Notes: generated from the sequence alone by a model not told the origin. Counted from the first letter of the stretch, positions 42,155-51,315 are shown. The stretch is DNA of 64,000 nucleotides from an uncultured Clostridia bacterium (GCA_947589085.1 CANPZD010000004.1:1-64000), one strand, 5' to 3'. Numbers and translations are program-made.

Positions 42155-42836
42155 GAGTTCCTCCCGTTTTTTTACCCGCCGCAAGCATGCGGCTCGTTTC
42201 GATCCGCGCCTCGATCTCCGGATCGGACATGGTATCGTCCAGCGGAACCGTGATCCAGTGCGCTTTGTTCATGTGCCAGCCGGGCAGAATGCGCACGCCG
42301 TCCACACAGCGCGCGATCTCCCCGGGATCCGCGCGCAAGTCGAGAATTTCGGCCTTGCCCTCTCCCGAAAGTCCGAGCTTTTTCCGCTCCGCCGTAAGGA
42401 ATGCCGCATACCACTTGCCGTTATCCTTGCGCCGCAGCACCGCGTCGTCCGGGAATTTTTCCCATAGAAATTCCGGCTCGTCGCCGTATATTTTGCGCAC
42501 ATGGGTCATGATTCTGTGCGCTTGTCCGCGTTTGGACGCGCGGAAGAAACATGCGCGCGCAATGGATTCGAGCGCCGCAAGATACGCCGCGCGGACGCTG
42601 CCGACAAATTCGCCCGACGCTTCCTCCACGAGGTGCAGGGTATACAATTCGCCCGTGAGAACATCGATCAGCTCCGTTTCGGTCTCCCCGTTCCGCCCGA
42701 CGCGCACATGAAGCTCGAATGCGCCGTCGAGAATGCGGACATGGTACCGCCAAACGCCGTCGAATTCCCGAAATCCGTACGCTTTCATCTTCTCGAAATC
42801 GGGAGTAAGATCCCGGAATAAATCTTCCACGGTCAA
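42141..42836 (-). CDS. MmcQ/YjbR family protein, TTG start
   Basis: A 231-residue protein whose C-terminal half (~120-220) matches the MmcQ/YjbR family: KFPDDAVLRRKDNGKWYAA, EILDLRADPGEIA, GVRILPGWHMNKAHWITV. That fold resembles cyanophage or DNA-binding domains, but the function is unknown. The N-terminal ~110 residues form a separate domain I do not recognise. The likely start is TTG at 42836, which overlaps the mnmA stop (TTGA) and has GAGGAG five bases upstream, inside mnmA. A GTG two codons later is the alternative. Confidence 0.72.
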   Translation of the reverse strand: MTVEDLFRDLTPDFEKMKAYGFREFDGVWRYHVRILDGAFELHVRVGRNGETETELIDVLTGELYTLHLVEEASGEFVGSVRAAYLAALESIARACFFRASKRGQAHRIMTHVRKIYGDEPEFLWEKFPDDAVLRRKDNGKWYAAFLTAERKKLGLSGEGKAEILDLRADPGEIARCVDGVRILPGWHMNKAHWITVPLDDTMSDPEIEARIETSRMLAAGKKTGGTHGND

Positions 42837-43912
42837 AACGTCTCCTCGATCACGCCGCCGCCGAGGCAACGGGTTTCATCGTAGATCACGGCGAACTGGC
42901 CGGGCGTGACCGCCCTTTGCGGCGTTTCATACACGATCTCCGCCGTATCCCGGCCCGTGCGCTTGAACAAAACCCGCTGCTCGCTCTGCCGATAGCGGAA
43001 TTTCGCCGTACAGCAAAACGACTCATTTCGGGGTTCTGCGGGAATGTAATTCATGTGCGAGAGACGGCACCCCGCGGAATAGAGCGGCGATTCGTCCCCA
43101 TGGGAAACATAGAGAATATTGCGTTCCAGATCCTTCTTTACGACAAACCAACGGCCCTCTTCGCCGCGTTTTCCGCCCAGATCCAGCCCGCGCCTCTGCC
43201 CGAGCGTATAATACATCAGTCCGAGATGTTCACCGACTTCTTCGCCCTCGAGCGTGAGGATCTTCCCGCGCTTGGCCGGCAGATACTCCTGCAAAAATTT
43301 GCGGAAGTTCCGTTCGCCGATAAAGCAGATCCCCGTGGAATCCTTTTTTTCGGCCGTCGCAAGTCCGTACTGCGCGGCGAGGGCGCGTACTTCGGATTTT
43401 TCAAGCGAAGCAAGCGGAAACAATACGCCTTCGAGCTGCCTCTGCGAGAGCTGATTGAGAAAATACGTCTGATCTTTCGAGGCGTCCTTCGCCTTGAGCA
43501 GACAGTGCACGCCGTTTTCGTGCGAAATGCCGCAGTAATGGCCTGTCGCAATCAGATCCGCTCCCAATTTTTCGGCATATTCTTTGAACGGCCCGAATTT
43601 GATCTCCCGGTTGCATAAAACGTCGGGGTTCGGCGTTCTTCCCGCACTGTATTCCGCAAGAAAATAGGAAAACACGCGCTCCCGATATTCTTTCGCGAAA
43701 TTGACGGTGTAATAAGGGATCTCCAGCAACGAGCTTACGCGCTTGACGTCCTCGAAATCTTCCTCCGCGGTACATACCCCGTTTGCGTCCCGCTCTTCCC
43801 AATTGCGCATAAAAAGTCCCACGACTTCATATCCCTGTTGTTTGAGCAAGAGCGCCGCAACGGAACTATCCACACCGCCGCTCATGCCGACGACGACTCT
43901 CTGTTTCGGCAT
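42833..43912 (-). CDS. mnmA: tRNA-specific 2-thiouridylase
   Basis: Installs the 2-thio group on U34 of Lys, Glu and Gln tRNAs. The 359-residue protein has the PP-loop SGGVDSS (11-17), catalytic cysteines C100 (NPDVLCNREIKF) and C196 (TGICFIGER), and the conserved TGHYC and KDQTYFL. A GGGAGG ribosome site precedes the ATG. Sulfur would come from a cysteine desulfurase; one is encoded near 60.2 kb. A TAAAAT box at about 43945 with a poor -35 may be its promoter. Confidence 0.97.
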   Translation of the reverse strand: MPKQRVVVGMSGGVDSSVAALLLKQQGYEVVGLFMRNWEERDANGVCTAEEDFEDVKRVSSLLEIPYYTVNFAKEYRERVFSYFLAEYSAGRTPNPDVLCNREIKFGPFKEYAEKLGADLIATGHYCGISHENGVHCLLKAKDASKDQTYFLNQLSQRQLEGVLFPLASLEKSEVRALAAQYGLATAEKKDSTGICFIGERNFRKFLQEYLPAKRGKILTLEGEEVGEHLGLMYYTLGQRRGLDLGGKRGEEGRWFVVKKDLERNILYVSHGDESPLYSAGCRLSHMNYIPAEPRNESFCCTAKFRYRQSEQRVLFKRTGRDTAEIVYETPQRAVTPGQFAVIYDETRCLGGGVIEETF

Positions 43913-44066
43913 GTTTTGCCGCCTCCCGAAAAATTTTCCTCTATTTTACCATATTCGCACAAAAATATAAAGCAATTTTCCGAAGAATGTGTTATAATGT
44001 GTTCATTGATATCCGTTCGGCGCGTGCAACGAACGCATTTCCGCCCGAATTGCCATCAATCAATAT

Positions 44067-44304
44067 TTACGGCCTCCGATTGCCGCACTTCGATTGTGCG
44101 ACCTTGTGCGGCTCACGAGCCGCTCGCGGCGAAGTACGCCGTCGACCAAATAAATATGTACTCGTGTGTAATTGGATAACATTACGGATTCCGATTGCCG
44201 CGCTTCGACTGTGCGACCTTGTGCGGCTCACGAGCCGCTTGCGGCGAAGTACGCCGTCGATCAAATGAAATATGTACTCGTAGTGTAATTGGATAACATT
44301 ACGG
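44067..44304 (+). repeat. Two ~116-bp tandem repeats carrying the 5' half of tRNA-Arg
   Basis: Units at about 44067-44181 and 44182-44298 share the order TTACGG..TCCGATTGCCGC, CTTCGA.TGTGCGACC, a GCGGCTCACGAGCCGC hairpin, CGGCGAAGTACGCCG, then ATGTACTCGT..TGTAATTGGATAACA. The last part is the 5' half of tRNA-Arg (first base at 44158 in copy 1, 44274 in the intact gene). Each copy loses tRNA identity at the anticodon loop, whereas the third passage continues into the complete tRNA. Confidence 0.8.
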
Positions 44305-44350
44305 CCTCCGACGCCGTCGACTCCGGGTTCGACCCCCGGCGGGTACACCA
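44274..44350 (+). tRNA. tRNA-Arg (anticodon CCG)
   Basis: A complete 77-base cloverleaf with encoded CCA. Acceptor GTACTCG/CGGGTAC (one G-T pair); D stem GTGT/ACAT with AATTGGATA loop; anticodon stem ACGGC/GCCGT and loop CTCCGAC, giving anticodon CCG for codon CGG. The variable loop has five bases (CGACT), and the T stem is CCGGG/CCCGG with loop TTCGACC. Its last bases form part of the terminator stem that follows. Folded by hand. Confidence 0.9.
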
Positions 44351-44386
44351 AATTGCCCCCTGCGCTTTTACGCAGGGGGCAATTTG
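44349..44386. terminator. Bidirectional terminator, tRNA-Arg / LRR gene
   Basis: A 16-bp perfect stem (44349-44364 with 44371-44386, CAAATTGCCCCCTGCG and complement) around loop CTTTTA. It begins within the tRNA CCA end and also lies just after the convergent LRR gene. There is no long T run outside the stem, so efficiency is inferred. Confidence 0.75.
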
Positions 44387-44412
44387 ATATGGCAAGACTT
44401 TTTATATTTGAA

Positions 44413-47400
44413 TTATTGCTTCACCCATTCGACGACTTTTTCCATTTCATCAAAGTGCCACCAATAATCATATTCCGTCCATTGCTTCCCGCTCGGTTCC
44501 GTCAAAGAGAAGTAATATCGAATGGCTGAAGTAAGATAGGAATTATCAGAACCTATTTGCATCTCTTCCCAGTCCTCTTGCGTTCCGACATAATATACCT
44601 TTTCAAGTGAACTGCAACTCTTAAATACTCTCTCTCTGATTGTTGTTAAGCCCCCGGGAAGCACTATCTCGGTCACATCCCCTTGAGGGCGATATCCAAG
44701 CAGTACGCCGTCGACAATGAAGAATCCGTTTTCGTCACATAATTTGGAATAATCATTGATGAAATCATACCAGAATTCTGCATTGGCGAAATTGCCGCCA
44801 GTGATGCTTTCAAGGGCACTTCCTCCGCCTCCCCACTCATCTACACCAAACACCAACCAGCCGTAACTAGTTATGGAATTAGGCAGAATAACCTCACGCA
44901 GGGTCTCCAAACCAAAGAAAGCTTTACCATGAATTTCTTTCAATTTCGTTGCATTTGAGAGGTCAATTTTGTCAATTTGGAATGTGATACTGGCAAGTTG
45001 TGCATCAATAGTCCAATTCGGAACAAATTCTACAGCTTCATCACCGTCTTTTCCGTCTCTTAAATCAAGTCCATCGCTCCAATCAGGCTTTCCAAACCAT
45101 GATGTCGGATAATAAACCGAAGCGGGCGCAAAAGTAAATGCGCCGATCGTTTCAAGATGCGAATCTTCTTCGACGGAAAGCGTGTGGATATGAACGTAGC
45201 TTAGTTCGAGACGATATTCTTCCCAATCCTCATCATAAGTGATCTCGTTCCCATACGAGGAAGTCATGATGCTAAATAGATTATGTATGAAAGTCATTTC
45301 TTTCGGGAGAACAAGATCTCCGTCAAAATTAGCAGGTATATAAACAAGGCTCGTCCGATCTTTTGAATAGACAACATTGCCAAAAGAGGATAGCTCGGCG
45401 TTTTTCTCGCTGACCAGGATCTTTTCGGGATAAAAAGCCGCACCGCAGCCGGATGACGACATGCTCGAACTTTCGTATCCGTAAATAAATTTAATAAACT
45501 CTTCGAAGGAGATTCCCGCTCCTACAGTAAGATCTTTTACGGAATACGCTTCCACGCTACCCGCTACGGAAGTTACAGTATCGGGAATGACAAGTTGTGC
45601 CGTATCGCTTTCGACAAATAGAAGGCGTGAAATGTCCTTATTGTAAACTGCGCCGTCTTGTACAACCATATCTCCGTCATCGTAAATTTGAATTTCTTTA
45701 CATAAATTCATACTTGTGCGCCCTCCGCGGTTGTTCCCGAAAAGTTTCTCAAAGGTATCGTCACTACTGCCCCAACGCTTTCCGAGGATGAGTTTGTCTA
45801 CTTCGAGCGCCGCAATCAACGCGTCCTCAACTTCTTCAATATTATCCGGAAGCCAAAACTCTGTGTAGTGTCCGCCAAGAACACTACTCTTGATCCGAGT
45901 AGCCTTTTCCCACGGAGTAAACGGGCCTACATAAGCAGGTGCACCATAGATCATATCGCCGTTCCTTCGATTATAGACGATGCTATTTATACAGATCATG
46001 TTTTCATTAACGAAGGAAATTTCTATGTTTGCAAGGTCATAAGAATGTATATTTGTAAAGAAAGCCGTCTCCATGAGAGGCGCCTTTGCGCCAAGCGTAA
46101 GTGATTGAAGATTGCTACAGTTTGTAAACGCATAAGCGTCGAGTATGCCAACATTGTCGGGAATAATAATTGAAGTATAAGCACCGTCGTCAAAAGCATG
46201 CGAGCGGATCGTCGTTACCGTCTCGGGGATCTTTACTGTGTCAAGCTGTTTGTTTCGAAAAGATTCTTCACCGACAATAACGATCCCATTCGGTATTTTC
46301 GAGGCGGAAACAACAGAAGCAACAAGAATTTTTTCCGGCTTATAGACAAGGCAACCGTTCACGACCTCAAAATAGGGATTGCTTGCAGGGACTGTAAGAA
46401 CCTCTAAATTGGCAGGATAATTGGGAGCCAACTGGCTGTATTTATAAGATGCAGACAGGTGCAATTCGGTAAGAATACAGCCTCCCAACCCATTGGATAT
46501 AAAGTCTGTCGGAAAAACACTCTCTGAAGCCCACATAACAGAATCTGAAAATGTCAAGCTCTTCAATTTTGAACAGTAATAGAAAGCTCCGGATGCGACG
46601 ACTTTCGTTCCTTCTTTTACGGTATAATCCGTCAAATCCGTTACGTTCCAAACACCCGCCTTTCCGTCGCCGTTCTTATCCTCCGTACCATACCCGACGC
46701 CGAGACAAGCTTGTTCCCAATAGAAAACAGAAACACCATTCCTTACGTCTTTCGTCATTTTTGCAAGCATCTTCGGAGATGTAGCAAAAATATCTGCCTG
46801 AATATACGCGAATCCATCTCCCGCGGGAAAATTTACATTCTCAAGTTCAGTACAATTCTCAAAGGCTCCGGCCGCAATCTGTTCGATCTCATCCGGTAGG
46901 ACAATCTTTTTCAAGGAAGTGCAATCCTTGAATGCTTTTGTGAAAATTGCATAAATCGTTTTTGGTAAAACAATTTCCGTAAGGTTGGTACATCCTGCAA
47001 ATCCGCTACTTTCCACTCGCTTGATCTCTTTCCCTTTATAGCGGGTTGGCAGAAGAATGGCACCAAATAATTCCTTTTCGGCTCCTTTCTTTACGGAAAC
47101 GGTATAGCCGGAACCCATCATTCGCAATTCAAGTTTTGAGATGTCGATTTTATCGCTCCATTTTGCATACAACGTTAAGTCTCCATTCACTGTTAACCCT
47201 GTTTCCGTTAAAGCAGGATGAGAACCTGCTTCATCGAGATACCATCCAAGAAAGTTGTAAACGGTGTTGCCGCCATCCTCTTCGCGTTCTACAATGGGAA
47301 GGGAATTTATGACAGAGTCATTTTGTACGGCGATGGGATTTCTCGCTTCGCCGCCAAGAGAATCAAAGGTTACAACAGCGGCTGTCTTGATCCATTTCGC

Positions 47401-48771
47401 CTTAAGGGTGAACGATGACCACGCCGTATCGTGAGAGAAATCCCACGCATTGTCTTCATTTGCCGGCGTATAGGGAGCATACCATCCATCGAAAGTGTAC
47501 CCCGCGCGAATCGGATCCTCGATTCTTTGAACGTATCCCCTGTATTGCGTTGTAGATATTTCTTTTTTATTTTCATATCCAAAATCGAACGTTATTTGCA
47601 CGTCATCCTTTTTTGCCCAGCGAATATAGACATCATTTTTCTCTTTTTCAAATAGGAAAGGAACGGGATAAATGTTTTCGGCGGTAAACTCCGGCGTCTT
47701 ATAATACCCCGTCGCTTCATAACCCGCTTTACGGGGGGCATGTCCGTCTGTCTCGAAAGGATATGGTGTATTAGCGTTGAGAGTCGCGATAGGTAATTCT
47801 TGATGAAGGAGTCCATACATTACAGTATCCTTTTCCCCATTTTCCGGATGCACCATAAGTTTTGCATAGGTTTGATCGCTTTCTACCTCTATATATACTG
47901 CATTAAGGGTGAGTTCATCGAAATCGGTATCATAGAGGGGAAACAAAACCGCCGTAGATAAATTATACTCATAAACGGATGAAAACGTCCAATAGGAAAA
48001 ACGCAACGTATGCGCATTCCCATCGTCATCTTGATATGTGATATCCTTTGGATTATTCGGTTGTTCTAATTTAGAGCCACGTTCGATCTCCATGGGCGGA
48101 AGGATATCCTGCGAATAATCAATTATTTTATTTCCACTTGTTCCAATGACCTTCCCATCGACGATTATGTCTCCGTTCGTCGTAAAAGGCCCTGCTTCGG
48201 GTGCTATCCTAAATTTTACCACTGTCTTGTTTGCGGCAGTCCATTTTGCGTAAAAAGTAACGTCTTTCGTGACGGTATATGGGAAAAAGGCCTCGTGCGA
48301 ACAAGCTACATCGATATACCATCCACCGAAACGATATCCTTCCTTTTTCGGCTCCTGCGGAGCAGAAATTGCTTTTCCGGCTTCGCATGTCTTAAAGATA
48401 ACAATTGGGTAGCCACCGTTAACATCAAATTGCACGGCGTAGTTTTCTCCTATCTCTCCCCCTCCTTGATCGCCGCCCGGTTTGTAATCGGGATTCTTTG
48501 CTCCGCAAACGTTGCAAATACCCTCTTCATAAATGTGGCCTGTATGAAGATAGTTGCATACCGTACACTTCCCTTCTTTGTAGAGGTGCGCCGCCTCTTC
48601 GCTTCGTAGTTCCGTATGCTCGCACGTTGCTGCATGCCAATGAACTTCCGCGTTGCTCGACCACTCAGCAGAAAAAGTGTGTGCATGTACTCTAGCGCAC
48701 CCCGTTGCGCTAAACGCAAGACAAAGCGCACTTGCAAGAGCAAGTAAAATGAGCCAAAACTTCTTCTTCAT
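44413..48771 (-). CDS. BspA-type leucine-rich repeat surface lipoprotein
   Basis: A 1452-residue exported protein. The signal peptide MKKKFWLILLALASALCLAF is followed by a lipobox-like ATGC at Cys25. Then comes a Cys/His-rich segment (~50-92) with CTVCNYLHTGH and CNVCGAKNP. InlB-B/Flg_new repeats (~112-177, ~395-465, ~470-545) end in YAKW or KAKW. Long BspA-type LRRs follow (from ~560), e.g. AFKDCTSLKKIVLPDEIEQI. Such proteins mediate attachment or host and glycan contact. The gene is clearly AT-richer than its neighbours, suggesting transfer or relaxed composition. AAGGAG precedes the ATG. The ligand is unknown. Confidence 0.92.
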   Translation of the reverse strand: MKKKFWLILLALASALCLAFSATGCARVHAHTFSAEWSSNAEVHWHAATCEHTELRSEEAAHLYKEGKCTVCNYLHTGHIYEEGICNVCGAKNPDYKPGGDQGGGEIGENYAVQFDVNGGYPIVIFKTCEAGKAISAPQEPKKEGYRFGGWYIDVACSHEAFFPYTVTKDVTFYAKWTAANKTVVKFRIAPEAGPFTTNGDIIVDGKVIGTSGNKIIDYSQDILPPMEIERGSKLEQPNNPKDITYQDDDGNAHTLRFSYWTFSSVYEYNLSTAVLFPLYDTDFDELTLNAVYIEVESDQTYAKLMVHPENGEKDTVMYGLLHQELPIATLNANTPYPFETDGHAPRKAGYEATGYYKTPEFTAENIYPVPFLFEKEKNDVYIRWAKKDDVQITFDFGYENKKEISTTQYRGYVQRIEDPIRAGYTFDGWYAPYTPANEDNAWDFSHDTAWSSFTLKAKWIKTAAVVTFDSLGGEARNPIAVQNDSVINSLPIVEREEDGGNTVYNFLGWYLDEAGSHPALTETGLTVNGDLTLYAKWSDKIDISKLELRMMGSGYTVSVKKGAEKELFGAILLPTRYKGKEIKRVESSGFAGCTNLTEIVLPKTIYAIFTKAFKDCTSLKKIVLPDEIEQIAAGAFENCTELENVNFPAGDGFAYIQADIFATSPKMLAKMTKDVRNGVSVFYWEQACLGVGYGTEDKNGDGKAGVWNVTDLTDYTVKEGTKVVASGAFYYCSKLKSLTFSDSVMWASESVFPTDFISNGLGGCILTELHLSASYKYSQLAPNYPANLEVLTVPASNPYFEVVNGCLVYKPEKILVASVVSASKIPNGIVIVGEESFRNKQLDTVKIPETVTTIRSHAFDDGAYTSIIIPDNVGILDAYAFTNCSNLQSLTLGAKAPLMETAFFTNIHSYDLANIEISFVNENMICINSIVYNRRNGDMIYGAPAYVGPFTPWEKATRIKSSVLGGHYTEFWLPDNIEEVEDALIAALEVDKLILGKRWGSSDDTFEKLFGNNRGGRTSMNLCKEIQIYDDGDMVVQDGAVYNKDISRLLFVESDTAQLVIPDTVTSVAGSVEAYSVKDLTVGAGISFEEFIKFIYGYESSSMSSSGCGAAFYPEKILVSEKNAELSSFGNVVYSKDRTSLVYIPANFDGDLVLPKEMTFIHNLFSIMTSSYGNEITYDEDWEEYRLELSYVHIHTLSVEEDSHLETIGAFTFAPASVYYPTSWFGKPDWSDGLDLRDGKDGDEAVEFVPNWTIDAQLASITFQIDKIDLSNATKLKEIHGKAFFGLETLREVILPNSITSYGWLVFGVDEWGGGGSALESITGGNFANAEFWYDFINDYSKLCDENGFFIVDGVLLGYRPQGDVTEIVLPGGLTTIRERVFKSCSSLEKVYYVGTQEDWEEMQIGSDNSYLTSAIRYYFSLTEPSGKQWTEYDYWWHFDEMEKVVEWVKQ

Positions 48772-48945
48772 AAAACAACTCCTTGTAAAAAAATATTTGC
48801 GGGCAAAGAAAAGGCGCTCCCAATTCAGGGAGCGCCCGCTTCGAGTATCCCCGAATTGTTTGCGCTACAATTTCCTACATACGGAAAAAGGATACACCGA
48901 TGCCGTTGTACCATAATTGTATGTAGGATATGCAATTGTAGCGCA
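48772..48945 (-). promoter_or_regulatory. Structured LRR-gene leader with terminator, riboswitch-like
   Basis: The predicted mRNA begins with a long stem: 48919-48945 pairs with 48861-48882 over 22 bp (10 + 12) with a 5-base bulge. GTATCC in its loop (48890-48895) can pair with GGATAC just 3' of the stem (48845-48850), forming a pseudoknot. A terminator-like hairpin GGCGCTCCC/GGGAGCGCC plus TTTTCTTT (48805-48836) comes next, before the AAGGAG site. No known class is recognised. Confidence 0.5.
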
Positions 48946-48950
48946 TTTTA

Positions 48951-48979
48951 AGTATAACACAACCAAAAAATTTTTACAA
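48951..48979 (-). promoter_or_regulatory. sigma-A promoter of the LRR lipoprotein gene
   Basis: -35 TTGTAA (48974-48979), 17-bp spacer, -10 TATACT (48951-48956). The start is expected near 48944, right at the 5' arm of the leader stem. The remaining gap up to the fusA-like promoter (48980-49167) holds two small hairpins (TCTCCC/GGGAGA near 49002, CCCTC/GAGGG near 49024) and no supported gene. Confidence 0.7.
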
Positions 48980-49167
48980 GGCATTTTAAGAAAATCTCCC
49001 ATTTCGGGAGAAATACATTTCGGCCCTCGTATGAGGGGCTTTGCCCGTCTCTGCAAGTCTCGGGGAGAAAAAATGGACTACTTCTATTTCCATCAGGGGA
49101 AAAATTTCCGCTGACAGCCCCGATTGAAACATTCACACAAAAAATGCAATTTATTTTCCGTCCCCTC

Positions 49168-49196
49168 TTGATTTTTTCCGAATCAGCCTGTATAAT
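49168..49196 (+). promoter_or_regulatory. sigma-A promoter of the EF-G-like gene
   Basis: -35 TTGATT (49168-49173), 17-bp spacer, -10 TATAAT (49191-49196). The leader of about 50 nt contains AAGGGG before the ATG at 49254. Confidence 0.82.
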
Positions 49197-49253
49197 GAGA
49201 GCATGCGGGTCGCCGGAGCGTCTGCGCAAACAACTTAGTAAGGGGTACCATTT

Positions 49254-51296
49254 ATGGATCTTTCTGCAAAAAATATTCGCAATCTTGCGGTCGTAGGCCA
49301 CAGTGGCGAAGGGAAAACCACGCTCTGCGAGGCCATGCTCTTCAATGCCGGCGTCATCGAACGCATGGGCAAAATCGAAAACGGCACCACGGTGTGCGAT
49401 TTCGACGAACAGGAAATCGCGCGCAGATCTTCCGTTTCTCTCGCCGTTGCGTACCTCAACTGGAAGGACGTGAAACTTAACCTCATCGACGTCCCCGGTT
49501 TTTATGATTTCGAAGGTGAATTCAATTCCGCAATGCGGGCGGCGGGTTCTGCGCTCGTCGTGACGGGCGCAAACGGGATCGTCACGGTCGGCGCCGAAAA
49601 GGCGATCAATCTCTGCCTCAAAGCGAAAAAACCTCTCGTCGTGTTCATCAACGGAATGGATAAAGAGAACGCCGATTATTACGGCACCGTCCACGCGCTG
49701 CAAGAGCAGTATAAGGGAAAGATCGCGCCCATTCAGATCCCCATTATGGAAGGGAACAAGATGACCGGCATCGTGAACGCGCTCACGGGCAAGGCTTATA
49801 AATTTACAAACGTCGGCCCCGAGGAGATCCCCGTGCCGGAGATCTATCGGCGCGACCTCGAAGAAATGCAGTCCTCGCTCATGGAGACCGCCGCCGAAAA
49901 CGACGAAGTGCTGCTCGACAAATATTTCGAGGACGGCTTCCTCTCCCGCGAAGATACCATTCACGGGATCCGCAAGGGCATCTTCAACATCAACGTCATT
50001 CCCGTCATGGCCGGCAGCGCGCTGCAAAACAAGGGCGTGATCAATCTTCTCAATGAGATCGTCAACTATATGCCCCAGGCGGCGGAGCGCGCGGGGATCC
50101 CCGCCACCGATCTGAAAAAAGACGTCGTGACGGGCATCGCGTGCGAAGAGAACGGCCCGCTTGCGGCGCAAGTATTCAAGACCGCCGTCGATCCTTTCGT
50201 GGGAAAAATGAACTACCTCAGGGTCTGCCGCGGGACGCTCAGAACGGGCGCCGACGTGTTGAATCCCAACACGAACACCACGGAGCGCATCAACGCGCTC
50301 TATCTGGTACGCGGAAAGAAACTCGAGCCGGTCTCTGCGCTCGGCGCGGGCGACATCGGCGCGGTATCAAAACTCGCGAACACCGGCACGGGAGATACGC
50401 TCTGCGACGCGAATACCCCCGTGCGCTTCGATCCCATCCCCTTCCCCAAAGGCGTGCTCTCCATGGCGGTTTCGGCCACCGTGCGCGGCACGGAAGATAA
50501 AGTGTTCGGAGGGCTGAACCGTCTTGCGGAAGAGGACAAATCGTTCCAGATCGTCAAGAATCCCGATACGGGCGAAACGCTCGCTTGCGGACAGGGTGAA
50601 GTTCACCTCGAGATCATCAAGAAAAAACTCAAAGCAAAATTCGGTGTGGACGCCGATTTTAAAACTCCCTCCGTCGCCTATAAAGAGACGATCCGCTCCA
50701 CTTCGACCGCGGAGGGCAAGTACAAAAAACAGACCGGCGGACACGGCCAATACGGACACGTGAAAATGCGCTTCGAACCTTGCGAAAAGGATTTTGAATT
50801 TTCCGAGGAAGTCGTGGGCGGAACCGTGCCGAAGAACTATATCCCCGCAGTCGAAAAAGGGATCGTCGAATGCCTGCCCCACGGCATGCTTGCGGACTAC
50901 CCCGTCATTCGCATGAAGGCGGTTCTGTTCGACGGAAGCTCCCACCCCGTGGATTCTTCGGAGGCCGCGTTCAAAGCCGCCGCCGAGCTGGCCTTCAAGG
51001 AGGGCATGAAAAACGCCAATCCCGTGCTGCTCGAACCCATTTCCCGGCTCAAGATCGCCGTTCCCGAACAATATGTGGGAGATATTATGGGCGACCTCAA
51101 CAAGCGCCGCGGCAGGATCATCGGCATGGACGCACAGGATGACATGCAGGTGATCACCGCGGAAGCGCCGCAGGGCGAGATCCTCACGTACGCGACGTCG
51201 CTCCGCTCCATGACGCAGGGACGGGGAAAATTCTCGGAATCCTTTGCGCGCTACGAGCAGGCCCCCGACATCGTATTGCAGACCTTGAAAAAATAA
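49254..51296 (+). CDS. Elongation factor G-like GTPase (EF-G paralogue)
   Basis: A 680-residue translational GTPase with the EF-G domain order. The G motifs are diverged: G1 is GHSGEGKT (15-22) instead of AHIDAGKT, G3 is DVPGFYDF (79-86) instead of DTPGHVDF, and G4 is NGMD (133-136) instead of NKMD. The later domains keep GQGEVHLEI, TGGHGQYGHV and RRGRIIGM. This matches the EF-G-2 type paralogues of Firmicutes and others, whose role is not settled; the canonical fusA is usually beside rpsL/rpsG. A strong promoter and terminator make it a single-gene unit. Confidence 0.9.
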   Translation: MDLSAKNIRNLAVVGHSGEGKTTLCEAMLFNAGVIERMGKIENGTTVCDFDEQEIARRSSVSLAVAYLNWKDVKLNLIDVPGFYDFEGEFNSAMRAAGSALVVTGANGIVTVGAEKAINLCLKAKKPLVVFINGMDKENADYYGTVHALQEQYKGKIAPIQIPIMEGNKMTGIVNALTGKAYKFTNVGPEEIPVPEIYRRDLEEMQSSLMETAAENDEVLLDKYFEDGFLSREDTIHGIRKGIFNINVIPVMAGSALQNKGVINLLNEIVNYMPQAAERAGIPATDLKKDVVTGIACEENGPLAAQVFKTAVDPFVGKMNYLRVCRGTLRTGADVLNPNTNTTERINALYLVRGKKLEPVSALGAGDIGAVSKLANTGTGDTLCDANTPVRFDPIPFPKGVLSMAVSATVRGTEDKVFGGLNRLAEEDKSFQIVKNPDTGETLACGQGEVHLEIIKKKLKAKFGVDADFKTPSVAYKETIRSTSTAEGKYKKQTGGHGQYGHVKMRFEPCEKDFEFSEEVVGGTVPKNYIPAVEKGIVECLPHGMLADYPVIRMKAVLFDGSSHPVDSSEAAFKAAAELAFKEGMKNANPVLLEPISRLKIAVPEQYVGDIMGDLNKRRGRIIGMDAQDDMQVITAEAPQGEILTYATSLRSMTQGRGKFSESFARYEQAPDIVLQTLKK

Positions 51297-51315
51297 GTTT
51301 TTCGATCGCTTCTTT

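Noticed and set aside
44158-44230. A second tRNA-Arg gene in the repeat array
   Set aside because: Only the 5' half is present; the anticodon stem, T arm and acceptor 3' strand are missing.
44067-44351. 94-codon open frame antisense to tRNA-Arg and its repeats
   Set aside because: It is made entirely of tRNA and repeat antisense sequence and has no ribosome site.
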